From Rhodovibrionaceae bacterium (GTDB lineage: Bacteria; Pseudomonadota; Alphaproteobacteria; Kiloniellales; DSM-21159), in assembly GCA_028279885.1 (NCBI GenBank), contig JANQMX010000069.1:20693-84692 (forward strand): a DNA stretch of 64,000 bases. The letters are read 5' to 3'. Shown in pieces: positions 46,674-55,892 of the stretch. The notes beneath the pieces are model-generated. The model was not told the DNA's origin. It was given only the letters and a program-made list of their open reading frames with translations, and ran no database searches. The first letter of the stretch is position 1; each line of letters opens with the position of its first letter. The position numbers and the translations under genes are program-made.

Positions 46674-47135
46674 TCAGATTGCGAAATCGCCTGCCGGCTC
46701 GACGGCGTGGTCGGCGTCGATGCCCTTCTGCTTGGCGCGGCGGCAGAGCTCTTCGATGGTCAAGGCATCGAAGCGCCCCATCATCTCGTTCTGCATGTCG
46801 CTCCAGATCGGGCGAATGATCTTGATGCCGATTTCCGAGCCCACGGTTTCCTGCACCGGATCCGGCATGCCTTCGAGCTGCCGCACGATGCGGATGATCT
46901 CGCCCACCGTCACCCGTCTTCGCTCTCGCGCCAGGCGATAGCCGCCGCGCGGGCCGCGTTGTCCGGCAAGCACCTGATGGTGCACCAGCTGCTGGAGCAC
47001 CTGTTCGAGATAGCGGCGCGGAATGCCCTGACGCCGAGAGATATCGGTCGAGCGTACCGGCCCGGACGCCGAGTGATAGGCAATGTCCACCACAGCCTCG
47101 ATGGCAAAAAGCAGTTTCTTCGAAAGTCTCAACAT
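46674..47135 (-). CDS. Rrf2 family transcriptional regulator (CymR-like, no Fe-S cysteines)
   Basis: A 153-aa winged-helix Rrf2 protein: SKKLLFAIEAVVDIAYHSAS, DISRRQGIPRRYLEQVLQQL, GPRGGYRLARERRRVTVGEI. Only one Cys (LCRRAKQKG) is present, so the IscR three-Cys cluster site is missing and an Fe-S cluster is unlikely. Together with the downstream cysK this fits the CymR type, which senses cysteine metabolism through cysteine synthase. Part of the coaBC-dut-rrf2-cysK run. Confidence 0.9.
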   Translation of the reverse strand: MLRLSKKLLFAIEAVVDIAYHSASGPVRSTDISRRQGIPRRYLEQVLQQLVHHQVLAGQRGPRGGYRLARERRRVTVGEIIRIVRQLEGMPDPVQETVGSEIGIKIIRPIWSDMQNEMMGRFDALTIEELCRRAKQKGIDADHAVEPAGDFAI

Positions 47136-47149
47136 GTTCCGTGTTCACC

Positions 47150-47650
47150 TCATGCGGACGTTGAGCGGTCTCGGAGCGATCGTACGCCGGTCGAACCGAA
47201 GCCGCCTTCGCCTCGTTCTGTTGCCTCCAGTGCGTCCAATTCCTGCCAGGTCACCTGGAGATAGGACGCGATGATCATCTGCGCGATACGCATACCGCGC
47301 ATGATCGCGAAGTCCTCTTCGCCGAGATTGGCCAGCAGCACCTTGATTTCACCCCGATAGTCGGCGTCGATCGTGCCCGGCGCGTTGAGGACGGTAATGC
47401 CATGGTTCAGTGCAAGACCGGACCGTGGCCTAATCTGTGCTTCGGTTCCCGGCGGTAGGGCGATGGTCAGGCCCGTCGGGACCAGCGCCCGATCGCCGGG
47501 TTTGAGTGTCAGCGGCGTGTCGACGGCGGCCAGGAGATCGAGACCGGCCGCGTGCGCCGTGGCATAGGCTGGAAGGTCGAGTCCCTCGCCATGAGGCAAG
47601 CGGCAAACCGGCAGCCGGAGGGGCTGCCGAGGCGGTTCTGAGTCGCTCAT
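47150..47650 (-). CDS. dut: dUTP diphosphatase
   Basis: A 166-aa trimeric dUTPase with its motifs: [12 protein letters not shown] (1), [12 protein letters not shown] (2), [19 protein letters not shown] (3), [10 protein letters not shown] (4) and the C-terminal arm GGFGSTGVR (5). The start overlaps the coaBC stop by 4 bp (ATGA), so translation is coupled. It lowers dUTP and supplies dUMP. Confidence 0.96.
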   Translation of the reverse strand: MSDSEPPRQPLRLPVCRLPHGEGLDLPAYATAHAAGLDLLAAVDTPLTLKPGDRALVPTGLTIALPPGTEAQIRPRSGLALNHGITVLNAPGTIDADYRGEIKVLLANLGEEDFAIMRGMRIAQMIIASYLQVTWQELDALEATERGEGGFGSTGVRSLRDRSTSA

Positions 47651-48855
47651 GCGCGCCGGCTTTCGAAGTGGGTGGCGACGCGCTCGGCCAGGCAGGCGGC
47701 AACCTGCCGCTTGCTCATGCGGGGCCAGCTCTCGTTGGCGTCGGCAGAGATCAGATGAATGCTGTTGTCATCGCCGCCGAAGGTCCCGCTCTCGGCGCTG
47801 ACGTCATTGGCCAAAATCCAGTCGCAGCCCTTGCGCTGTCGTTTGGCCGTCGCGTGCTCGATCACCTTCTCGGTTTCGGCGGCGAAGCCGATCACCAAGC
47901 GCGGGCGCTGCGCACCCGGCTCGGCAAGCCTGGCCAGGATGTCGGGGTTGGCGGTCAGCGTCAGGCTGGGGGGACCTTCGTCTCCCTTCTTCAGCTTCTG
48001 GTTGGCCGCAGCGGCGACCTTCCAATCGGCGACGGCTGCGGCGCAGACCGCAACGTCGCTTGGCAGGCTGTCGAGGCAGGCCGCCAGCATTTCCTCGGCC
48101 GAGCGTACGTGCTTCACGCGTACGCGCTCCGGGTCCGGCAAGCTGGTCGGGCCGGAGACCAGCGTCGTGTCCGCCCCCAAGTCAGCCAGGGCTTGGGCGA
48201 TTGCGTGGCCCTGCTTGCCCGAAGAGCGGTTTGCGATGTAACGCACCGGGTCGATCGCTTCATGGGTCGGGCCGCTGGTCACCAGGGCGCGCAAGCCTTC
48301 CAGGCGGCTGCCCGACTGAAAGAAGCGTTCCACGGCGGTGACGATCTCTTCCGGCTCCGCTAGGCGCCCCGGGCCGTACTCGCCGCAGGCCATATCGCCC
48401 TCGTTGGGGCCGACAAACAGCGTGCCGCGGGCCTTCAGGCTCGCCAGATTGGCCTGCGTTGCCGGGTGGGTCCACATGCGTACGTTCATGGAGGGTGCCA
48501 CCATGACCGGCTTGTCAGTGGCCAAGAGGGCCGTGGTTGCCAGATCGTTCGCCAAGCCTTGCGTCATGCGAGCCAGAATGTCGGCCGTCGCGGGCGCGAC
48601 CAGCAGCAGATCGGCATCGCGGCTCAGCTGGATATGGCCCATCTCGGCTTCGTCGGTCAGCGAGAAGAGCTCGCCATAAACCTTGTCGCCGCTGATCGCG
48701 GAGAGCGACAGAGGCGTGACGAACTGGGCGCCGCCGGCGGTCAGGATACAACGCACCGCGATGCCCCGCTCGCGCAGGCGGCGAATGACCTCCAGGCTCT
48801 TGTAAGCCGCGATCCCGCCTGAGACGATCAGGAGGACACGCTTTGCGTTAGACAT
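47647..48855 (-). CDS. coaBC: bifunctional phosphopantothenoylcysteine decarboxylase / phosphopantothenate-cysteine ligase
   Basis: A 402-aa fused CoaBC for CoA synthesis. The N-terminal flavoprotein CoaC part has [20 protein letters not shown] and the catalytic-loop region [20 protein letters not shown]; the CoaB part starts about residue 190 with [20 protein letters not shown] and contains the nucleotide-binding loop and [20 protein letters not shown]. First gene of coaBC-dut-rrf2-cysK. The 124-bp region 48,856-48,979 to the divergent amidohydrolase is AT-rich and should hold both promoters. Confidence 0.96.
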   Translation of the reverse strand: MSNAKRVLLIVSGGIAAYKSLEVIRRLRERGIAVRCILTAGGAQFVTPLSLSAISGDKVYGELFSLTDEAEMGHIQLSRDADLLLVAPATADILARMTQGLANDLATTALLATDKPVMVAPSMNVRMWTHPATQANLASLKARGTLFVGPNEGDMACGEYGPGRLAEPEEIVTAVERFFQSGSRLEGLRALVTSGPTHEAIDPVRYIANRSSGKQGHAIAQALADLGADTTLVSGPTSLPDPERVRVKHVRSAEEMLAACLDSLPSDVAVCAAAVADWKVAAAANQKLKKGDEGPPSLTLTANPDILARLAEPGAQRPRLVIGFAAETEKVIEHATAKRQRKGCDWILANDVSAESGTFGGDDNSIHLISADANESWPRMSKRQVAACLAERVATHFESRRA

Positions 48856-48979
48856 CTGATCAATCTGTGTATTTTCGCATGTCTTGTGTTGAAATATGTA
48901 TGGCAGTCCAGCTGACTGACAAGAGTCGATTTACCATGCATTTGGTAGTTTAAAGCTATCTGACGAAAACAGAACGGCT

Positions 48980-50209
48980 ATGAGTGAATTGCGAATCAAC
49001 CCAGAGCGCCTGTGGGACAGCCTCATGCGGATGGCGGAGATCGGCGCCACCGAGAAGGGTGGCTGCTGCCGTCTGGCTTTGAGCGATGAGGATAAGGCTG
49101 GGCGCGACCTCTTTGTCGCCTGGGCGCGGGAGGCCGGCTGCGACGTCAGCATCGATGCCATGGGTAACATTTTCGCGCGCCGCCCGGGGCGCAAGAAGTC
49201 GGCCCTGCCCATCGCCACCGGCAGTCACCTGGATACCCAGCCGACCGGCGGTCGTTTCGATGGTGCGTACGGCGTCCTTGCCGGCCTGGAGGTGGTGCGT
49301 GCCCTGAATGACGCCGAGATCGAGACCAAGGCGCCCTTGGAGATCGTCGTCTGGACCAACGAGGAAGGCACGCGTTTTCCCTTCGGTGGCAGCAGCGTCT
49401 TCGTCGGCCAGGCCTCCTTGCAGGCCGCCTATGCGGCGCAGGACGTGGATGGTCTCAACTTCGCCGAGGAACTCGACCGTATCGGCTATCGCGGCCAGCT
49501 GCCCTGCGGCGGACGGCCGCTCGACGCCTATTTCGAAGCTCATATCGAGCAAGGCCCCGTGCTCGAAGCCACCGGCGAGACCATCGGGGTGGTCACCGGC
49601 GCCCGCGGCCAAGCGCGCTTTGACATCACCATCACCGGCATGGAGGCCCATGCCGGCACCACGCCCATGCCGGCGCGCAAGGACGCGCTGGTGTCCGCGG
49701 CCGAGCTGATCCGCGCCTTCAACCATCTGGGATTGGCCCATGCGCCGTCGGGCGTCTGCACCGTGGGCCGCATCGCCTGTTCGCCCAACGCCCGCAACAC
49801 CATTCCCGGCCGGGTCGACTTCACGATCGACCTGCGCCATCCGGAACGGCGGGAACTCGACGAGATGATCTTGGAAATCCGCGCGCTCTGCCGGGCGGAG
49901 ACCGAGCGCACCGGCGTGATCGTCGAGCTCAGACGGGTCGACTACGAAGAGCCGGTGGAGTTCGACCCCACCTGCATTGCCACGGTGCGCGATGCGGCCG
50001 AGGCGGCCGGCCACGGCTCCCAGGAGATTTTCTCCGGCGCCGGGCACGACGCCTGCTATCTGGCCCGTTTGCTGCCCGTCGGTATGCTCTTCATCCCCTG
50101 CAAGGACGGCCTGAGCCACAACGAGCTGGAAAGCGCGACGCCGGAAGACTGCGCCGCCGGCACCGAGGTGCTGCTACGCACCCTGCTGAAGCAGGCGAAA
50201 CGGGCCTAG
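48980..50209 (+). CDS. M20 family Zn-dependent hydrolase (hydantoinase/carbamoylase type)
   Basis: A 409-aa amidohydrolase of the allantoate amidohydrolase / N-carbamoyl-L-amino-acid hydrolase group. Metal motifs: ATGSHLDTQPTGGRFDGAYG (His and the bridging Asp), WTNEEGTRFPFGG (Glu), LDAYFEAHIEQGPVLE (His) and AGHDACYLA. The central dimerisation domain begins around GARGQARFDITITGMEAHAG. The substrate (ureidoglycine, carbamoyl amino acid or beta-ureidopropionate) is not decided by sequence alone. Its tail overlaps the ubiB tail by 4 bp. Confidence 0.92.
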   Translation: MSELRINPERLWDSLMRMAEIGATEKGGCCRLALSDEDKAGRDLFVAWAREAGCDVSIDAMGNIFARRPGRKKSALPIATGSHLDTQPTGGRFDGAYGVLAGLEVVRALNDAEIETKAPLEIVVWTNEEGTRFPFGGSSVFVGQASLQAAYAAQDVDGLNFAEELDRIGYRGQLPCGGRPLDAYFEAHIEQGPVLEATGETIGVVTGARGQARFDITITGMEAHAGTTPMPARKDALVSAAELIRAFNHLGLAHAPSGVCTVGRIACSPNARNTIPGRVDFTIDLRHPERRELDEMILEIRALCRAETERTGVIVELRRVDYEEPVEFDPTCIATVRDAAEAAGHGSQEIFSGAGHDACYLARLLPVGMLFIPCKDGLSHNELESATPEDCAAGTEVLLRTLLKQAKRA

Positions 50210-51822
50210 TCGATAATCACGATCAGGGCGAGCAAGGCGACGGCGAGCCACAGCAGTCCTTGGCCCCAACCCAGCCCGCCACGGCGGCGGTCCGGGTCGG
50301 CCAGGTTGCGGGCGAGCTCCTCTTCCGCCATCTCGCCCAAGCGCTCCAGCCGCCGCAGATTGTAGGGCATGCGCTCCAGGATCTCGCCCAGGTCCTGGCT
50401 CGCCTCGCGCAGCCTGGCTTGCGGGCTGCGATGCTGCGCCACCCAGGTGACGATCAGCGGCTCGGCCAGCATCCAGATGTTGAGGCTGTCGTCCAGCTTG
50501 CGGCTGACTCCCTCTGCCATCAGCATGTTCTTCTGCATCAAAAGCAACTGTGGTTGGACCGGCATCTGGAACGACGCCGTGATCTGCAGAATCTGACCCA
50601 GCAGGCGGGCGAAAGAGATCTCTCCCAGCGGCCGTCCGAAGATCGGCTCGCAGACCGCGCGTAGCGCCTGGGCGAAGAGCTCTTCGGGCTGACCGGCCGG
50701 CAGGAAGCCCGCCTCGACATGCACCCGGGCCAGGCGGCGGTAGTCGCGTGCCAAGGTGGCGAGCAGCATGTCCGCCAGGAAATAGCGCATCTTGCGGTCG
50801 AGCCGCCCCATGATGCCGAAGTCGACCACCACGATACGCCCTTCGGCATCGACCCACATGTTGCCGGGATGCTGGTCGCCATGGAAGAAGCCGTCGCGGA
50901 AGACCTGTTTGAAGAAGATTTCCGCTGCGTTCTCCAGGATCAGCCGCAGATCGTGACCTTCCGCCAAGAGGGCTGCCCGGTCGTCAAGCCGGATGCCCGA
51001 CACCCGCTCCATGGTCAGGACGCGCTGGGCGGTATAGTCCCACTCGATCCTGGGGATGCGATAGCCTGGGTCGTCGGCGAAGTTGTCCGCCAGCTCGCTG
51101 GCTGCCGCCGCTTCCAGTCTGAGGTCCATCTCGACCTCCGAAAGCCGGCGGAAGAGGGCAACGGACTCGACCGGCCTAAAGCGGCGGGACAGCGGGACGA
51201 CCCGCTCGAGGACCGCGGCACCCCAGGCCATGAGGTCGATGTCCCTCAGGAACACGCGCTCGATACCCGGGCGCAGGATCTTCACGGCGACCTGCGCGAT
51301 ATCGCCGTCCTGCTCTTGCTTTTCCGCTGCCGCCGGCGCGTCCCAGTCGTCGCCGTCGTCTTCGGCCCTGTCGGTCGGCGGCAAGGGGTGTCGCCGGCGG
51401 ATGGTGGCGAAATGAACCTGCGCCAGGGAGGCGGCGGACACCGGCTCCGTCTCGAAGCTGACGAAGAGCTCCGAGACCAGCTGGCCCAGGCTGCGCTCCA
51501 CCACGCGCTGGGCTTCTTCGCTGGGGAAGGGTGGCAGCCGGTCCTGCAGGCTGGAGAGATCTTCCGACAGCGTATTGCCGATCAGGTCGGCGCGGGTGGC
51601 CAGGAACTGCCCGAACTTGACGAAGGCCGGGCCGAGCAAGGTCATGGCGCGCGACAGGCGCTCCCCGGGCCGCCCCGTGCAGTCGCGCGCCGCCAGGCGG
51701 CGGACCAGGCGCAGCAGGCGCTGATTGACCAGCGTGTCCTCGAAGACCGCAAAGGCGTCGCAGCGGGCCAGGATCCAGAGAATGCCCAGCACGCGGAAGG
51801 ACAGGATGGCGGCTTTGATCAT
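50206..51822 (-). CDS. ubiB: ubiquinone biosynthesis protein UbiB (ABC1/ADCK-like kinase)
   Basis: A 538-aa atypical kinase needed for ubiquinone synthesis. It shows the KxGQ motif FVKFGQFLATRADLIGNTLS, the Ala-rich P-loop region PVSAASLAQVHFATI, the invariant Lys in VAVKILRPGIERVF, the catalytic loop DGFFHGDQHPGNMWVDAEGR and the metal motif VVVDFGIMGRLD. A membrane segment closes the protein (LLWLAVALLALIVIID). It follows ubiE by 41 bp on the same strand. Confidence 0.96.
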   Translation of the reverse strand: MIKAAILSFRVLGILWILARCDAFAVFEDTLVNQRLLRLVRRLAARDCTGRPGERLSRAMTLLGPAFVKFGQFLATRADLIGNTLSEDLSSLQDRLPPFPSEEAQRVVERSLGQLVSELFVSFETEPVSAASLAQVHFATIRRRHPLPPTDRAEDDGDDWDAPAAAEKQEQDGDIAQVAVKILRPGIERVFLRDIDLMAWGAAVLERVVPLSRRFRPVESVALFRRLSEVEMDLRLEAAAASELADNFADDPGYRIPRIEWDYTAQRVLTMERVSGIRLDDRAALLAEGHDLRLILENAAEIFFKQVFRDGFFHGDQHPGNMWVDAEGRIVVVDFGIMGRLDRKMRYFLADMLLATLARDYRRLARVHVEAGFLPAGQPEELFAQALRAVCEPIFGRPLGEISFARLLGQILQITASFQMPVQPQLLLMQKNMLMAEGVSRKLDDSLNIWMLAEPLIVTWVAQHRSPQARLREASQDLGEILERMPYNLRRLERLGEMAEEELARNLADPDRRRGGLGWGQGLLWLAVALLALIVIID

Positions 51823-51863
51823 CGCTGCGGCCGGTGGGGTTCAGCTCGTCTTCGCAAAGGGCT

Positions 51864-52643
51864 CTAAAGCCGCCAGCCGGAGTGCAGGGCGGCGACCCCG
51901 CCCATCAGGTTGCGGTACTGGACGCGCGCCAGGCCGGCAGCGGCCATGCGATGCGCCAGCCCGTCCTGATCCGGAAAGCGGCGGATGGATTCGACAAGGT
52001 ACTGATAGGACTCGCGATCGCGGGCGATCACCTCGCCGAGACGCGGAATGATGCGGAAGGAGTAGAGGTCGTAGGCGTCGCGCAGCAGGGGCAGCGCGAC
52101 CTGGCTGAATTCCAGGCAGAGGAAGCGGCCGCCCGGCTTGAGCACGCGATAGGCTTCGGCCAGGGCGTGCTCCAGATGGGTCACGTTGCGCAGGCCGAAG
52201 GAGACGGTATAGGCCTCGACGCTGCGGTCGCGTAGCGGCAGGCTTTCCGCGTCGGCGCAGAGCCAGTCCAGCCCCTTGAGGATGCCGCGGTCCACCGCCC
52301 GGTCGCGCCCGACGTTCAGCATTTCTTCGGTCAGATCGCAGACCAGGATGTCGCTGTCCGGGCAGCGCGTGTGAATGCGAAAGGCGATGTCGCCGGTGCC
52401 GCCGGCCATGTCGAGAACGCGCAAGCCCGGGCGTGGCGCCAGCCAGTCGACCAGGGCGGCTTTCCACAGCCTGTGGGTGCCCGCCGACATGACGTCGTTC
52501 ATCAGGTCGTAGCGCGAGGCCACGTTGCGGAAGACGCTTTGTACCATGGAGGGCTTGTCGGCCGCCGAGATCTTGCGGTAGCCGAAAGAGACCGGCGCTT
52601 CGCCGGTCGAACGTTCTCGGTCGCTTGACGAGTCGCCTGTCAT
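51864..52643 (-). CDS. ubiE: ubiquinone/menaquinone C-methyltransferase UbiE
   Basis: A 259-aa SAM-dependent methyltransferase of the ubiquinone pathway. Signature 1 YDLMNDVMSAGTHRLWKAAL, SAM motif VLDMAGGTGDIAF, and signature 2 RVLKPGGRFLCLEFSQ. The start MTGDSSSDRERS at 52,643 is better than the longer frame to 52,688, which adds a Cys-rich leader not seen in the family. Divergent from mutM, a common alphaproteobacterial arrangement. Confidence 0.96.
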   Translation of the reverse strand: MTGDSSSDRERSTGEAPVSFGYRKISAADKPSMVQSVFRNVASRYDLMNDVMSAGTHRLWKAALVDWLAPRPGLRVLDMAGGTGDIAFRIHTRCPDSDILVCDLTEEMLNVGRDRAVDRGILKGLDWLCADAESLPLRDRSVEAYTVSFGLRNVTHLEHALAEAYRVLKPGGRFLCLEFSQVALPLLRDAYDLYSFRIIPRLGEVIARDRESYQYLVESIRRFPDQDGLAHRMAAAGLARVQYRNLMGGVAALHSGWRL

Positions 52644-52759
52644 GCGCGGCAAGATAGCCTGCGCTCGGCAAGCGCACCAGGGGTGCATCCCAGGGGTGCG
52701 TCACTGCGGCTCGGTCGCGTTTGTCCTTCGCTGTTCGTCTCTCACTGAGGAACGCCCCC

Positions 52760-53632
52760 TTGCCCGAACTGCCCGAGGTCGAAACCGTCTGCCGCGGCCT
52801 CCGTCCGGTCCTGGAGGGGCGGCGCCTCAGCCGGGTGGAGCAACGCCGGCCCGACTTGCGCTTTCCCTTTCCGCCGAACCTTCCCAAACGGCTCGAAGGC
52901 CGCCGAATCACCCGCATCGCCCGGCGGGCCAAGTACATCCTGATGCACCTCGAGCCGGCCGGTGCGGAGAAAGAGGCTGAGGAGGGGGTGCTGCTCTGCC
53001 ATCTCGGCATGTCCGGGCGCATGACCCTCTGTGCGCCCCCTTTCGCGCCCTTCGACAAGCACGACCATCTGGTGCTCGAAACCGAAGACGGCGGCCAGGT
53101 TCGCTTCAACGACGCGCGGCGCTTCGGCTTCGTCGATCTTTTTCCGGCATCGGCGATGGACGCGCATCCGATGCTCAAGGACCTCGGCCCCGAGCCGCTG
53201 GGCAACGCCTTCAACGGCCCGGCGCTGGCGGCGGCGCTGAAGGGCAAGCGCACGCCGATCAAGGCGGCGCTGCTCGATCAGCGCGTGGTGGCCGGCTTGG
53301 GCAACATCTATGTCTGCGAAGCGCTGTTCGATGCGCAGCTCTCGCCGCGCCGTCTGGCCTACACAGTCCAGGGCGCCCGCGCCGACCGCCTGGCGGCGGC
53401 CGTGCGCGCGGTGCTGCTGCGGGCCATCGAGGCCGGTGGGTCATCTCTGCGGGACTACGTGCAGGCCTCGGGCGAGCTCGGCTATTTCCAGCACCAGTGG
53501 TCGGTCTACGGCAAGGAAGGTGAGCCTTGTCCGCGCTGTGAGCCGGATGATGCGGCAAAGACGCCTTGCAGGATCGCGCGGATCGTTCAGAGTGGCCGTT
53601 CGACCTTCTACTGCGGACGAACCCAGCGATGA
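52760..53632 (+). CDS. mutM: formamidopyrimidine-DNA glycosylase, with altered zinc finger
   Basis: A 290-aa Fpg that removes 8-oxoguanine and formamidopyrimidines. The TTG at 52,760 must be the start, because Pro2 and Glu3 are the catalytic residues ([16 protein letters not shown]); GAGG lies 9 nt upstream. The helix-two-turn-helix is [18 protein letters not shown]. The C-terminal zinc finger has CPRC but ends [10 protein letters not shown], where the family has CPxCQR: the fourth Cys is Thr. An extra Cys in KTPCRIARI might replace it. The next gene overlaps by 4 bp (ATGA). Confidence 0.94.
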   Translation: MPELPEVETVCRGLRPVLEGRRLSRVEQRRPDLRFPFPPNLPKRLEGRRITRIARRAKYILMHLEPAGAEKEAEEGVLLCHLGMSGRMTLCAPPFAPFDKHDHLVLETEDGGQVRFNDARRFGFVDLFPASAMDAHPMLKDLGPEPLGNAFNGPALAAALKGKRTPIKAALLDQRVVAGLGNIYVCEALFDAQLSPRRLAYTVQGARADRLAAAVRAVLLRAIEAGGSSLRDYVQASGELGYFQHQWSVYGKEGEPCPRCEPDDAAKTPCRIARIVQSGRSTFYCGRTQR

Positions 53633-54000
53633 GCCTGAAGCGCGGTCCCCTCAGTTTGGCGGTCTTGCTGCTCGGTGTCTTGCTGTATGCCCCCGGGCAG
53701 GCGGCCGCCGAAGCGCGCTTTGCCGAGGCCATCCCCGACCTGCCGCTGATGGCCGGGCTGGTCGAGCAGCCCGGGGCGGTGGTCTTCGATAAGCCAAGCG
53801 GGCGCATCGTCGAGATGGAAGCCAGCGGCCCGCTTTCGCAGCCGGACGTGGAAGCTTTCTACCGCCGTACCTTGCCCTCGCTTGGCTGGGAGCCCGCCGG
53901 CGCCACGCTCTATCGACGGGCGCAGGAGCAGCTTCGCCTGGTCTTTCGGCCCGCAGAGCAGAGCGTGACGATTCGCTTCGTTCTCTCGCCGCGGGAGTGA
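53629..54000 (+). CDS. exported hypothetical protein coupled to mutM
   Basis: A 123-aa protein starting at an ATGA overlap with the mutM stop. A signal peptide is visible ([20 protein letters not shown]), followed by a small alpha/beta domain ([39 protein letters not shown]). The segment [14 protein letters not shown] resembles short exported alphaproteobacterial proteins that are always beside mutM. Function unknown. Confidence 0.72.
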   Translation: MSLKRGPLSLAVLLLGVLLYAPGQAAAEARFAEAIPDLPLMAGLVEQPGAVVFDKPSGRIVEMEASGPLSQPDVEAFYRRTLPSLGWEPAGATLYRRAQEQLRLVFRPAEQSVTIRFVLSPRE

Positions 54001-54097
54001 CCGGAGCCGCGCGTTGACCGTCTAGAGGCGAGCGGGTAAGTCCGCTCTCGACTCCCGCCTCTCCCAACGACAACAGTCCACAGGCAAGCGACATCCC

Positions 54098-54874
54098 ATG
54101 AGCTACGAGAATCTCCTCGTCGAGAAGCGTGGCGCCGTCGGCGTCATCACCCTGAACCGGCCGCAGGCGCTGAACGCGCTCTGTGCCGCCCTGATCGAAG
54201 AGCTGGGCCAGGCCTTGCGCGACTTCGATGCCGATTCCGAGGTCGGCTGCATCGTCTTGACCGGTTCGGAGAAGGCCTTCGCCGCCGGTGCCGACATCAA
54301 GGAGATGAAGGACAAGACCTTCCAGGAGGTCTCGGATCAGGACTTCATCACCGACGACTGGGAGGTGGTGACCACCATCCGCAAGCCGGTGATCGCAGCG
54401 GTGGCCGGCTTTGCGCTGGGCGGCGGCTGCGAGATGGCGATGATGTGCGACATGATCATCGCCGCCGACACGGCGAAGTTCGGTCAGCCGGAGATCAAGA
54501 TCGGCACCATCCCAGGCTCCGGCGGAACTCAGCGCCTCACCCGGGCGGTGGGCAAGTCGCTCGCCATGTACATGTGCCTGACCGGCGACATGATAAATGC
54601 CGAGGAAGCCTTGCGCGCCGGCCTGGTCGCCAAGGTGGTGCCGGCCGACGAGCTGATGACCGTGACCATGAAGGCGGCTGAGACGATTGCCGGCCTGTCG
54701 CAGCCGGTGGTTCGGAGCTGCAAGGAGGCGGTCAATCGCGCCTTCGAGTCGAGCTTGCAGGAAGGCGTGCTGTTCGAACGGCGGCTCTTCCACAGCACCT
54801 TCGCCCTGGAGGACCAGAAGGAGGGCATGGCGGCCTTCGCCGAAAAGCGCAAGCCGGACTTCAAGCACCGTTGA
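54098..54874 (+). CDS. enoyl-CoA hydratase
   Basis: A 258-aa crotonase-fold enzyme. The oxyanion hole is made by [11 protein letters not shown] and [20 protein letters not shown]; both catalytic glutamates are present in the usual places (CEMAMM and [20 protein letters not shown]). It is the FadB1x/PaaF type that hydrates 2-trans-enoyl-CoA in beta-oxidation. Separated by 97 bp from the mutM unit; the next gene has its own promoter. Confidence 0.95.
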   Translation: MSYENLLVEKRGAVGVITLNRPQALNALCAALIEELGQALRDFDADSEVGCIVLTGSEKAFAAGADIKEMKDKTFQEVSDQDFITDDWEVVTTIRKPVIAAVAGFALGGGCEMAMMCDMIIAADTAKFGQPEIKIGTIPGSGGTQRLTRAVGKSLAMYMCLTGDMINAEEALRAGLVAKVVPADELMTVTMKAAETIAGLSQPVVRSCKEAVNRAFESSLQEGVLFERRLFHSTFALEDQKEGMAAFAEKRKPDFKHR

Positions 54875-54925
54875 AGGACGGCGCTCGACGCCCAACACTA
54901 TGGTTGGAAAGTGCTCCAGGAGCGC

Positions 54926-54954
54926 TTGACGCCGTGCCGCCCTCTGACTTATAG
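54926..54954 (+). promoter_or_regulatory. sigma-70 type promoter of rpsT
   Basis: TTGACG (54,926-54,931), 17-bp spacer, TTATAG (54,949-54,954), which is a near-consensus housekeeping promoter. The -10 is 37 bp upstream of the rpsT ATG. Confidence 0.65.
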
Positions 54955-54991
54955 AGCGCGGCTTGTTCCAGCGCGAAGTTCATAGGTCAAC

Positions 54992-55264
54992 ATGGCAAAT
55001 CACAAGTCAGCCGAGAAGCGCAACCGACGCAATGCGCGCAAGGCCGTTGTCAACGGCGCCCGTCGCAGCCGCATCCGGACCTACGTCAAGAGGGTCGAGG
55101 CGGCCATCGCGGCCGGGGATAGCGATACGGCGGCCGCAGCCCTGAAGGCGGCTCAGCCCGAAATGCAGCGCGGCGTGTCCCGCGGCGTCATGCATCGCAA
55201 TACGGTGGCGCGGAAGATCTCGCGCCTCTCCGCGCGTATCAAGGCGCTCGGCGCAGCAAGCTAG
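54992..55264 (+). CDS. rpsT: 30S ribosomal protein S20
   Basis: A 90-aa S20: [60 protein letters not shown]. Binds 16S rRNA early in assembly. It has its own promoter and a strong terminator, as usual just upstream of dnaA in this group. Confidence 0.97.
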   Translation: MANHKSAEKRNRRNARKAVVNGARRSRIRTYVKRVEAAIAAGDSDTAAAALKAAQPEMQRGVSRGVMHRNTVARKISRLSARIKALGAAS

Positions 55265-55290
55265 ACGACGGGGGCTTATAGCCCTTCGCG

Positions 55291-55326
55291 CCGGCACCGG
55301 CCCGTTCGGCCGCTGCCGGTTTTTTG
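55291..55326 (+). terminator. Rho-independent terminator after rpsT
   Basis: A 12-bp stem with one mismatch (CCGGCACCGGCC / GGCCGCTGCCGG), CGTTC-type loop and a T-run (TTTTTT) at the end. It lies 27 bp after the rpsT stop. Confidence 0.9.
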
Positions 55327-55892
55327 CGTTTCGCAAAGCCGTCATCAATGTGTCACGCCAAAGTAAAGGAATTACATCCTTGGTTAAGGCGCAGGCGTTT
55401 CGGGCGCAAAATTTTTGCCTTATCCTGCTGCCCGGAATCGTCGGGATTCCACAGACTTGACCTCCGTTGCTCAGAGGGGAACAGCGGCGGGTCTCGGCGT
55501 TCTCTTTATGCCCCGCTTGCCACATTCCGGCATGACAGCTAGGTTACGAGTATCGGTCGCCGAGCGATGTAATCTTCGCTGTGACTGGCATAAAAAAACT
55601 GCGGACCGACTATTCATAATTACAGGTTCGCCACTCCAACGGGAGGTACAACCCACAAAAAACAGCCGTTATAATCGTCACAAATATTAGACGGTGATGT
55701 GTCTTGTGGGGAATGTGCCCAAACTATAGTGTGCGTCGGTGCGAGAGCGTGGTGTTATTACACGCTTTCTGGGGAGTATAACTAGTCTAAGGGGAAGAAG
55801 CATAGGTGAGCGGAACGCAACGGTAGCGAGCAGACCTCCACGAGGTTCGCGGCCGGGGCGGACTCCAAAGACGCAAACATATTTGGATACGG
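55327..55892. other. gene-free region between rpsT and dnaA
   Basis: A 566-bp stretch that is AT-richer than the coding neighbours (for example TAAAAAAACTG near 55,591 and CAAATATTAG near 55,681). It probably contains the dnaA promoter and long leader. No convincing DnaA box (TTATNCACA) was found in either orientation by eye, so there is no evidence that it is oriC. No open frame with coding character was seen. Confidence 0.6.

Noticed and set aside
55327..55892. oriC next to dnaA
   Set aside because: No DnaA boxes seen; an AT-rich leader is not enough evidence.
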